Positions 25,595 to 33,520 of a stretch of DNA of 64,000 nt are shown piece by piece; positions within the stretch are counted from its first letter, which is position 1; each line of letters starts with the position of its first letter. The position numbers were made by a program, and so were the translations under genes. The stretch comes from Actinacidiphila alni (lineage in GTDB: Bacteria; Actinomycetota; Actinomycetes; Streptomycetales; Streptomycetaceae), in NCBI RefSeq assembly GCF_900112845.1, contig NZ_FONG01000012.1, positions 124,001 to 188,000 of the forward strand, written 5' to 3'. The notes under the pieces are model-generated. The model was not told where the DNA came from and searched no databases. It saw nothing but the letters and a program-made list of their open reading frames with translations.

Positions 25595-26528
25595 GGAAGG
25601 CCGACGTGGACACCCGGCCCAGCAGCTCGAACCGGGACTCCCCGGTCGACAGGTACTTGTCGGCCGCCTCCTGGACGCCCGGCCAGGCCGCGTCGCCGTA
25701 GTCGTCGAGCACGACGATGCCGCCGGGCGCGGCGATCTTCTCCGCCCATTCCAGGTCGGCCATGACGCCCTCGGCCGAGTGGTCGCCGTCGACGATGATC
25801 ACGCCGTACTCCCGGTCGGACACCGCGGCCTGCACCTCGGGGTCGCCGGAGAAGCCCTGCTCTATCCGCGCCCGCTCGCCGGCCTTGCCGCCGAGCGCCA
25901 GATTGGCCCGGACCACGTCCATCCGCACCGGCGTGCCGGTGGGCTCGCCGATCGGCTGGGCGCCGGGCTGCAGCTGGGTGCCGGCCAGCGGGTCGACGAT
26001 GGTCAGCCGGGCCTCGACGCCGGCGCGGTGCAGCATCCGCATCAGGGCGGCGGAGAAGAGGCCGTGCAGGGTGCCGATCTCCAGCACGTCCTCGTTGGGC
26101 GGGTCGAGCAGCGGCACCGTGGCGAGCTTGCCGCAGATGTTGTAGGTGGAGCCGGCGAGCCGGCCGACCGCGAGCGCCTCCAGCGCGATGACGTTGCGGA
26201 AGGCGATCGTCACATTGCGCCGGGCGTCGGCGGGGGTACGGCCACTGACCTGCACCATTTCCCGCACCAGGGTGTCGATCCTGGCAGGGGTGGGCAGCCG
26301 GCTGCCGCTGCGGCCGGTCTTGTCGAAGAGCAGTCCCATGGCGAACTGCTGATCGCCCAGCTCGGTGACGCGCTGCCGCACCGCGGCGAATTCGGCGAGC
26401 TGGGCCTTGCGGTCCTTCTCGAACTCTTTGCGGAGTTTGGAGGCGGAGCTCTGCACGCGCCGGTCCACCAGCGCGGCAGCGGGAGCGAGGACCCGCCTGG
26501 CCAGTCGGTTCTTCAATAGGGAGGACAT
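25578..26528 (-). CDS. Class I SAM-dependent methyltransferase-like protein
   Basis: 316 residues. The N-terminal 60 residues are charged and probably coiled coil (SASKLRKEFEKDRKAQLAEF). The C-terminal 170 residues form a Rossmann-like methyltransferase domain: VLEIGTLHGLFSAALMRML (glycine motif I), ARLTIVDPLAG (acidic motif II), YGVIIVDGDHSAEGV and GGIVVLDDYGD. The pattern resembles the Methyltransf_24/CmcI-like group rather than a characterised enzyme. Whether it methylates a small molecule or glycan precursor is not shown by context. It follows lon on the same strand at about 170 bp distance and has a divergent neighbour upstream. Confidence 0.8.
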   Translation of the reverse strand: MSSLLKNRLARRVLAPAAALVDRRVQSSASKLRKEFEKDRKAQLAEFAAVRQRVTELGDQQFAMGLLFDKTGRSGSRLPTPARIDTLVREMVQVSGRTPADARRNVTIAFRNVIALEALAVGRLAGSTYNICGKLATVPLLDPPNEDVLEIGTLHGLFSAALMRMLHRAGVEARLTIVDPLAGTQLQPGAQPIGEPTGTPVRMDVVRANLALGGKAGERARIEQGFSGDPEVQAAVSDREYGVIIVDGDHSAEGVMADLEWAEKIAAPGGIVVLDDYGDAAWPGVQEAADKYLSTGESRFELLGRVSTSAFLRATR

Positions 26529-26674
26529 GCGCGGAACTTACGCCGCTGTCCGGCCCACCGGACCATCCCCTGATGCAAAGAAGGTGAAGTTCTGCGGGCG
26601 CGCATATGAACGGGCCATGGCGAAGTCGCCGTTTTAAGGTCACGTCAGGGTGCCGGGTCCGCCAAACTGACCGT

Positions 26675-27406
26675 ATGACCCTCCAATACTCCACCCTCGA
26701 CGGGAGTGCCGGCGACCACCCTCCCGTCGTGCTCGACCGGCGGGAAGGCCCGTACGGCGAGGTGGTGCTGCGGCGGCACGGCGGGCTCCTCCAGATCATC
26801 GCGAACGGATGTTTCCTGATGGACACCTCCGACGGGAGGTCGGAGCGGCTCCTCGTTGACGCGGCCCTGGAATCGCTCGACGGCGACGGCGACAGCAACG
26901 ACGGCGGCGACGGCGCCGGCCGCTCGGTGCTGATCGGCGGCCTCGGCGTCGGCTTCTCCCTCGCGCACGCCGCCGCGCAGCCGCGCTGGGAGCGGATCAC
27001 CGTGGTGGAGCGGGAGCCGGCCGTCGTCGAGTGGCACCGCGACGGGCGGCTGGCGCCGTTCTCGGCGGGCGCGCTGGACGACCCGCGGGTGTCGGTGGTG
27101 GAGCGCGACCTGCTGGCGTACCTGGCCGAGCCGGGCGAGCGCCACGACGCGCTGTGCCTGGACATCGACAACGGCCCGGACTGGACGGTCACCGACGACA
27201 ACAGCGGTCTGTACGGTCCCGCCGGTCTCGCGGCCTGCCGGAACCGGCTGGCTCCGGGCGGCGTCCTTGCGGTGTGGTCGGCGCGACCGTCGGCCGGTTT
27301 CGAGGACGCGCTGCGGTCCGCGGGCTTCTCCGGAGTACGCACTCTGGAGGTGGAAGTGACGCGTGGGGTTCCCGATGTCGTGCACCTGGCAACCAAGGCC
27401 GCATAG
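26675..27406 (+). CDS. Spermidine-synthase-like Rossmann protein
   Basis: 243 residues from the ATG at 26675 (MTLQYSTLDGSAGDHPPVVL). The fold follows spermidine/spermine synthases: YGEVVLRRHGGLLQIIANGCFLMD at the N-terminus, SVLIGGLGVGFSLAHA as the nucleotide motif, ITVVEREPAVVEWH as the acidic motif and DALCLDIDNGPDW as the active-site-like region. The gatekeeper Asp-Asp region for putrescine is not clearly conserved, so a polyamine product is uncertain. The gene ends 60 bp before the response-regulator gene. Confidence 0.8.
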   Translation: MTLQYSTLDGSAGDHPPVVLDRREGPYGEVVLRRHGGLLQIIANGCFLMDTSDGRSERLLVDAALESLDGDGDSNDGGDGAGRSVLIGGLGVGFSLAHAAAQPRWERITVVEREPAVVEWHRDGRLAPFSAGALDDPRVSVVERDLLAYLAEPGERHDALCLDIDNGPDWTVTDDNSGLYGPAGLAACRNRLAPGGVLAVWSARPSAGFEDALRSAGFSGVRTLEVEVTRGVPDVVHLATKAA

Positions 27407-27466
27407 TCAGGGCCGCCACCTGCCCCGTAGGCTCCCCCGTAACCAGGACGACCTTGTGGGGCGGAA

Positions 27467-28180
27467 TTGGACAGCACGCAGACGACGGGCACGCAGCGCC
27501 GGGTGCTGGTGGTCGAGGACGACCAGACCATCACGGAGGCCATCGCGGCCAGGCTGCAGGCCGAGGGTTTCCAGGTACGGACGGCGGGCGACGGCCCGTC
27601 CGCGGTGGAGGCCGCCCACTCCTGGCAGCCCGACCTGCTGGTTCTCGACGTGATGCTGCCCGGTTACGACGGTCTCGAGGTGTGCCGCCGGGTGCAGGCC
27701 GACCGGCCGGTCCCGGTGCTGATGCTCACCGCGCGCGACGACGAGACCGACATGCTGGTCGGGCTGGGCGTCGGCGCCGACGACTACATGACCAAACCGT
27801 TCTCCATGCGCGAGCTGGCGGCCCGGGTGCACGTCCTGCTGCGCCGGATGGAGCGCGCCTCCATCGCCGCCCACGACCCGCGCGGCGCCAGCATGCAGCT
27901 CGGCGACCTGGAGATCGACCACGCGCAGCGCCGGGTCCGGGTCAGGGGCGCCGATGTGCATCTGACGCCGACCGAGTTCGAGCTGCTGGTCTGCCTGGCG
28001 CAGCAGCCGCGCGCGGTGCTCTCGCGGGAGCAGCTGCTCGCCGAGGTGTGGGACTGGGCGGACGCCTCCGGCACCCGCACCGTCGACAGCCACGTCAAGG
28101 CGCTGCGCCGCAAGATCGGCGCCGAGCGGATCCGTACCGTGCACGGCGTGGGCTACGCGCTGGAGACCCCGGCGCCATGA
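27467..28180 (+). CDS. OmpR/PhoB-family response regulator
   Basis: 237 residues from a TTG start preceded by GTGGGGCGGA. The receiver domain has acidic pair ED(D) at about 17-19, phospho-acceptor Asp at about 61 (LLVLDVMLPGYDG), Thr in LMLTARDDE and Lys at about 110 (DYMTKPFSM). The C-terminal winged helix is of the OmpR type (ADVHLTPTEFELLVCLAQQP, DSHVKALRRKIG). Its stop overlaps the ATG of the kinase gene (ATGA), giving a coupled two-component operon. The signal and regulon are unknown. Confidence 0.94.
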   Translation: MDSTQTTGTQRRVLVVEDDQTITEAIAARLQAEGFQVRTAGDGPSAVEAAHSWQPDLLVLDVMLPGYDGLEVCRRVQADRPVPVLMLTARDDETDMLVGLGVGADDYMTKPFSMRELAARVHVLLRRMERASIAAHDPRGASMQLGDLEIDHAQRRVRVRGADVHLTPTEFELLVCLAQQPRAVLSREQLLAEVWDWADASGTRTVDSHVKALRRKIGAERIRTVHGVGYALETPAP

Positions 28181-29340
28181 CCACGCGCGACGCCGTACGC
28201 GGCGGCCCCGTACGGCGGGCGACGGTCCGCCGGTGGTCCGCGCGGCGGTGGCGGCGGCGCTGGCGCGCGCTGTGGAACCGGGTGTGGGAGGGGCTGCGGC
28301 CCTGGGACCCGCTGCGCTCCATCAAGGCCGCGCTCCAGCTGCTGGTGATCGTCTCGGTGCTCATCACCACCCTGCTGGTGATCGTGGCCATCCACTCCGA
28401 GACCGAGCTGCGGGTCATCACGATCTTCTCGATCATCGCCTCGCTGCTGCTCACCCAGATCGTCGCCAACGGGCTGACCGCGCCGCTGCGCGAGATGACG
28501 GCCGTCGCCAAGGCGATGGCCGGCGGCGACTACAGCCGCCGGGTGGCGCGCCGCCGCAGGGACGAGGTCGGGGAGCTGGCCGAGACCTTCAACCAGATGG
28601 CCGCCGACCTGGCGGCGGTCGACCGGCACCGCAAGGAGCTGGTGGCGAATGTCTCGCACGAGCTGCGCACCCCGATCGCCGCGCTGCGGGCCGTGCTGGA
28701 GAACGTGGTGGACGGCGTCTCGGCCGCCGACCCGGACACGATGCGGCTGGCACTCCAGCAGACCGAGCGGCTCGGCAAGCTGGTGACCCAGCTGCTGGAC
28801 CTGTCCCGGCTGGACAGCGGCGCGGTACGGCTGGACGCCAAGCCCTTTGAGGTGTGGCCGTATCTGTCGGCGGTGCTGCGCACCGCGAGCCTGGGTATGG
28901 AGGGCACCCGCGCCACCGGCTCGCGCTCCCGGCCGCGCGCCGACGTCCATCTGCACCTGGACGTGTCGCCCCCGGAGCTGACGGCGTACGCCGACGGCGA
29001 GCGGCTGCACCAAGTGGTGGCCAATCTGGTCGACAACGCGGTCAAGCACAGCCCGCCCGGCGGCCGGGTGACCGTACGGGCCCGGCGCGGCGGGGCGCCC
29101 GGCAGCCTCGATCTGGACGTGCGCGACGAGGGTCCCGGCATCCCCGAGGCCGACCGCACCCGGGTCTTCGACCGCTTCCACCGCGGCGCCCACCCGGGCG
29201 GCGACGGCGGTACGGGTCTGGGCCTGGCGATCGCGCGCTGGGCGGTGGACCTGCACGGCGGCCGGATCGAAGTGGCCGAATCCCCGGTGGGCTGCCGTAT
29301 TCACGTCAGCCTTCCGGGTGTCTCCGCGGCGCAACCTTGA
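28177..29340 (+). CDS. Two-component sensor histidine kinase
   Basis: 387 residues. A basic N-terminus is followed by two membrane segments (about 50-72 and 80-100) with almost no extracytoplasmic loop, so sensing is probably within the membrane or cytoplasm. A HAMP domain (about 97-150) follows. HisKA has the phospho-acceptor in ANVSHELRTPIAAL (H161). HATPase_c has N-box VVANLVDNAVKHSPPG, G1 DEGPGIPEADR and G2 GGTGLGLAIARWAVDLHGG. The start overlaps the stop of the response-regulator gene by four bases. Confidence 0.95.
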   Translation: MTTRDAVRGGPVRRATVRRWSARRWRRRWRALWNRVWEGLRPWDPLRSIKAALQLLVIVSVLITTLLVIVAIHSETELRVITIFSIIASLLLTQIVANGLTAPLREMTAVAKAMAGGDYSRRVARRRRDEVGELAETFNQMAADLAAVDRHRKELVANVSHELRTPIAALRAVLENVVDGVSAADPDTMRLALQQTERLGKLVTQLLDLSRLDSGAVRLDAKPFEVWPYLSAVLRTASLGMEGTRATGSRSRPRADVHLHLDVSPPELTAYADGERLHQVVANLVDNAVKHSPPGGRVTVRARRGGAPGSLDLDVRDEGPGIPEADRTRVFDRFHRGAHPGGDGGTGLGLAIARWAVDLHGGRIEVAESPVGCRIHVSLPGVSAAQP

Positions 29341-29590
29341 CCTACGCTTGACCGGGGTCCGCACCACGTGTCCGGCGGGCCGTCCGCACAGCCGTTCGCC
29401 CACCATGCGCGCGGCTGACCGAACGACCCCCAAGAGGGATCAATTTCCCGCCAGGATCACCTCCGAAACCAGTCTTCGGGTGTGACATGCGCGACGTAAG
29501 GGCCCCAGACCTGCATCGACCCCTCCGGTAGGCGTAGCCTTTATTTCCGCTGTCCACCATCTTGTGAAGCGGAAGAGGGCGGTTGCCGCC
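29341..29590 (+). promoter_or_regulatory. Leader/promoter region of sucA
   Basis: 250 bp without a gene separate the kinase gene from sucA. A TAGCCT hexamer at about 29535-29540, roughly 50 bp before the GTG start, is a plausible -10 box, but no good -35 hexamer accompanies it at 17-18 bp. No hairpin terminator for the two-component operon is obvious. Confidence 0.35.
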
Positions 29591-32500
29591 GTGTCGCCAC
29601 AGTCCCCCAATAGCTCTAGTGTCTCGACCGACCACCAAGCGCAGGGCGAAGGCCCCGCAGCGGGTTTCGGCCCGAACGAGTGGCTCGTCGATGAGATCTA
29701 CCAGCAGTACCTCCAGGATCGGGACTCGGTAGACCGAGCCTGGTGGGACTTCTTCGCCGACTACAAGCCGGACGGCTCGGCCGAGCCGTCGGCCGCCCCC
29801 GGCGAGGGCGGCGCCTCCGGCGCCGCAGCCCGGGCGAAGGCTCCCGCCGAGCCCACGGCGAGCACCGCCGCCCCCGTACAGCCCGGCGCCAACGGCGCCC
29901 CCGTGGCGGCCCCCGCGCCGGCACCGGCCGCTCCCGCCGCCAAGCCCGCTCAGGTCCCGGCGCCCGCCCCGGCCGCCGCCGCGCCCGCAGCTCCCGCGAA
30001 GCCGGCCGCCCCGGCGAAGCCCGCCGCGGCCAAGCCGGCCGCAGCGGCCGAGCCGGAGACCGAGTACGTGACACTGCGCGGCCCGGCCGCCGCCGTCGCG
30101 AAGAACATGAACGCCTCGCTGGAACTGCCGACCGCCACCTCGGTCCGCGCCATCCCGGTGAAGCTGCTGTTCGACAACCGCATCGTCATCAACAACCACC
30201 TCAAGCGCGCCCGCGGCGGCAAGGTCTCCTTCACGCACCTCATCGGCTACGCGATGGTGCAGGCGCTCAAGGCGATGCCGTCGATGAACCACCACTTCGC
30301 GGAGAAGGACGGCAAGCCGACGCTGGTCAAGCCCGACCACGTCAACCTGGGCCTGGCCATCGACCTGGTGAAGCCCAACGGCGACCGCCAGCTGGTCGTC
30401 GCGGCCATCAAGAAGGCCGAGACGCTGAACTTCTTCGAGTTCTGGCAGGCCTACGAGGACATCGTCCGCCGCGCCCGCAACGGCAAGCTGACGATGGACG
30501 ACTTCTCCGGCGTCACCGCCTCGCTGACCAACCCCGGGGGCCTGGGCACCGTGCACTCGGTGCCGCGCCTGATGCCCGGGCAGTCGATGATCCTCGGCGT
30601 CGGCTCGATGGACTACCCGGCCGAGTTCCAGGGCACCTCGCAGGACACCCTGAACAAGCTGGGCATCTCCAAGGTCATGACGCTGACCAGCACCTACGAC
30701 CACCGGGTGATCCAGGGCGCCGCCTCCGGCGAATTCCTGCGGATCATGAACCAGCTGCTGCTCGGCGAGAACGACTTCTTCGACGACATCTTCGCCGCGC
30801 TGCGCATCCCGTACGAGCCGGTCCGCTGGCGCACCGACATCGACACCGCGCACGACGACGACGTCACCAAGGCCGCGCGGGTCTTCGAGCTGATCCACTC
30901 CTACCGGGTCCGCGGCCACGTCATGGCCGACACCGACCCGCTGGAGTACCGCCAGCGCAAGCACCCCGACCTGGACGTGCTGGAGCACGGCCTGACGCTG
31001 TGGGACCTGGAGCGCGAGTTCGCGGTCGGTGGCTTCGCGGGGAAGTCACTGATGAAGCTGCGGGACATCCTCGGTGTGCTGCGCGACTCGTACTGCCGCA
31101 CCGTCGGCATCGAGTTCATGCACATCCAGGACCCCAAGCAGCGCAAGTGGATCCAGGACCGGATCGAGCGCCCACACGCCAAGCCCGAGCGCGAGGAGCA
31201 GCTGCGCATCCTGCGCCGGCTGAACGCGGCCGAGGCGTTCGAGACCTTCCTGCAGACGAAGTACGTCGGCCAGAAGCGCTTCTCGCTGGAGGGCGGCGAG
31301 TCCGTCATCCCGCTGCTGGACGCGGTCATCGACGCGGCGGCCGAGTCGCGGCTCGACGAGGCCGTGATCGGCATGGCGCACCGCGGCCGGCTGAACGTGC
31401 TGGCGAACATCGTCGGCAAGTCGTACGCGCAGATCTTCCGCGAGTTCGAGGGCAACCTCGACCCGAAGTCGATGCACGGCTCCGGCGACGTGAAGTACCA
31501 CCTGGGCGCCGAGGGCACCTTCACCGGTCTGGACGGCGAGCAGATCACCGTCTCGCTGGCCGCCAACCCCTCGCACCTGGAGACGGTCGACCCGGTCATC
31601 GAGGGCATCGCCCGCGCCAAGCAGGACATCATCAACAAGGCGGGCACCGACTTCACGGTGCTGCCGATCGCACTGCACGGCGACGCGGCCTTCGCGGGCC
31701 AGGGCGTGGTCGCGGAGACGCTCAACATGTCGCAGCTGCGCGGCTACCGCACCGGCGGCACCGTGCACGTGGTGATCAACAACCAGGTCGGCTTCACCGC
31801 CGCCCCGGAGTCCGCGCGCTCGTCGATGTACTGCACCGACGTGGCCCGGATGATCGAGGCGCCGATCTTCCACGTCAACGGCGACGACCCGGAGGCCGTG
31901 GTCCGCGTGGCGCGGCTGGCCTTCGAATTCCGGCAGGCGTTCAACAAGGACGTCGTGATCGACCTGATCTGCTACCGCCGCCGCGGGCACAACGAGTCGG
32001 ACAACCCGGCGTTCACCCAGCCGCTGATGTACGACCTGATCGACAAGAAGCGCTCGGTGCGCAAGCTCTACACCGAGTCGCTGATCGGGCGCGGCGACAT
32101 CACGCTGGAAGAGGCCGAGCAGGCCCTTCAGGACTACCAGGGTCAGCTGGAGAAGGTCTTCACCGAGGTCCGCGAGGCGGCGTCCGCGCCGGCCGCGAGC
32201 CACGAGGCCCCCGCCCAGCAGGAGTTCCCGGTGGCCGTGCCGACCGCGGTCTCCGCCGAGGTCGTCAAGCGGATCGCCGAGTCGCAGGTCAACATCCCCG
32301 AGCACGTCACCGTCCACCCGCGGCTGCTGCCGCAGCTCCAGCGCCGCGCGGCGATGGTCGAGGACGGCACGATCGACTGGGGCATGGGCGAGACGCTGGC
32401 GATCGGTTCGCTGCTGCTGGAGGGCACCCCGGTCCGGCTCGCGGGCCAGGACTCGCGGCGCGGCACCTTCGGCCAGCGGCACGCGGTGCTGATCGACCGG

Positions 32501-33421
32501 GAGACCGGCGAGGACTACACCCCGCTGCTGTACCTGTCCGAGGACCAGGCCCGGTACAACGTCTACGACTCGCTGCTCAGCGAGTACGCGGCGATGGGCT
32601 TCGAGTACGGCTACTCGCTGGCCAGGCCCGAGGCGCTGGTGCTGTGGGAGGCGCAGTTCGGCGACTTCGTCAACGGCGCGCAGACCGTGGTGGACGAGTA
32701 CATCACCGCGGCCGAGCAGAAGTGGGGCCAGACCTCCGGCGTCACGCTGCTGCTGCCGCACGGCTACGAGGGCCAGGGCCCGGACCACTCCTCGGCCCGG
32801 ATCGAGCGCTTCCTCCAGCTGTGCGCGCAGAACAACATGACGGTCGCCACCCCGACCACCCCGGCCAACTACTTCCACCTGCTGCGCTGGCAGGTGCACA
32901 ACCCGCACCACAAGCCGCTGATCGTCTTCACCCCGAAGTCGATGCTCCGGCTCAAGGCGGCGGCGTCGAAGGCCGAGGACTTCACCTCGGGCCAGTTCCA
33001 GCCGGTGATCGGCGACAGCGCGGTGGAGCCGGAGGCGGTCCGCAAGGTCGTCTTCTGCTCCGGCAAGGTCTACTACGACCTGATCGCCGAGCGGGAGCGG
33101 CGTGGCGCCGACGACGTGGCGTTCATCCGCATCGAGCGGCTGTACCCGCTGCCGGGTGTGGAGATCCAGTCGGCGATCGCGCCGTACAGCAAGGCGCAGA
33201 AGTTCGTGTGGGCGCAGGACGAGCCCGCCAACCAGGGTGCCTGGCCGTTCATCGCGCTCAACCTGATCGACCACCTGGACCTGCTGCTCGGCGCGGCCCC
33301 CGACAACGCGGACCGGCTGCGCCGGGTGTCCCGCCCGTCGTCGTCCTCGCCGGCGGTCGGCTCCGCCAAGCGGCACCAGGAGCAGCAGGCGCAGCTCATC
33401 GAGGACGTCTTCGCGATCTGA
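29591..33421 (+). CDS. sucA: Multifunctional 2-oxoglutarate dehydrogenase E1o/E2o (SucA/Kgd)
   Basis: About 1276 residues from the GTG at 29591, giving the usual N-terminus MSPQSP. An earlier GTG at 29564 is possible. Order: an E1 N-terminal segment (ANEWLVDEIYQQYL-like), an Ala/Pro linker (about 60-150), an acyltransferase (E2o) domain ending in YDHRVIQGAASGEF, then the thiamine-diphosphate E1 domain with IGMAHRGRLNVLANIV, HGDAAFAGQGVV and the C-terminal transketolase-like part. This fused architecture is typical of actinobacteria, where it oxidatively decarboxylates 2-oxoglutarate in the TCA cycle, with E2p and Lpd supplied elsewhere, and is controlled by GarA-type FHA proteins. A strong hairpin follows. 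Confidence 0.97.
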   Translation: MSPQSPNSSSVSTDHQAQGEGPAAGFGPNEWLVDEIYQQYLQDRDSVDRAWWDFFADYKPDGSAEPSAAPGEGGASGAAARAKAPAEPTASTAAPVQPGANGAPVAAPAPAPAAPAAKPAQVPAPAPAAAAPAAPAKPAAPAKPAAAKPAAAAEPETEYVTLRGPAAAVAKNMNASLELPTATSVRAIPVKLLFDNRIVINNHLKRARGGKVSFTHLIGYAMVQALKAMPSMNHHFAEKDGKPTLVKPDHVNLGLAIDLVKPNGDRQLVVAAIKKAETLNFFEFWQAYEDIVRRARNGKLTMDDFSGVTASLTNPGGLGTVHSVPRLMPGQSMILGVGSMDYPAEFQGTSQDTLNKLGISKVMTLTSTYDHRVIQGAASGEFLRIMNQLLLGENDFFDDIFAALRIPYEPVRWRTDIDTAHDDDVTKAARVFELIHSYRVRGHVMADTDPLEYRQRKHPDLDVLEHGLTLWDLEREFAVGGFAGKSLMKLRDILGVLRDSYCRTVGIEFMHIQDPKQRKWIQDRIERPHAKPEREEQLRILRRLNAAEAFETFLQTKYVGQKRFSLEGGESVIPLLDAVIDAAAESRLDEAVIGMAHRGRLNVLANIVGKSYAQIFREFEGNLDPKSMHGSGDVKYHLGAEGTFTGLDGEQITVSLAANPSHLETVDPVIEGIARAKQDIINKAGTDFTVLPIALHGDAAFAGQGVVAETLNMSQLRGYRTGGTVHVVINNQVGFTAAPESARSSMYCTDVARMIEAPIFHVNGDDPEAVVRVARLAFEFRQAFNKDVVIDLICYRRRGHNESDNPAFTQPLMYDLIDKKRSVRKLYTESLIGRGDITLEEAEQALQDYQGQLEKVFTEVREAASAPAASHEAPAQQEFPVAVPTAVSAEVVKRIAESQVNIPEHVTVHPRLLPQLQRRAAMVEDGTIDWGMGETLAIGSLLLEGTPVRLAGQDSRRGTFGQRHAVLIDRETGEDYTPLLYLSEDQARYNVYDSLLSEYAAMGFEYGYSLARPEALVLWEAQFGDFVNGAQTVVDEYITAAEQKWGQTSGVTLLLPHGYEGQGPDHSSARIERFLQLCAQNNMTVATPTTPANYFHLLRWQVHNPHHKPLIVFTPKSMLRLKAAASKAEDFTSGQFQPVIGDSAVEPEAVRKVVFCSGKVYYDLIAERERRGADDVAFIRIERLYPLPGVEIQSAIAPYSKAQKFVWAQDEPANQGAWPFIALNLIDHLDLLLGAAPDNADRLRRVSRPSSSSPAVGSAKRHQEQQAQLIEDVFAI

Positions 33422-33445
33422 GCGATCCGACGGCCTCTGCACGGT

Positions 33446-33495
33446 CAACGGCCGGTGGCCCCGTACTCCAACGAGTACGGGGCCACCGGCCGTTG
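33446..33495. terminator. Bidirectional hairpin between sucA and the TIR-NB-ARC-TPR gene
   Basis: A 22-bp perfect stem starts CAACGGCCGGTGGCCCCGTA (33446-33467) and pairs with 33474-33495 around a 6-base loop. It separates the convergent genes at the left boundary of the accessory island. Confidence 0.9.
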
Positions 33496-33520
33496 ATGGC
33501 CGTGCCGCCGGTGCGGGCCG

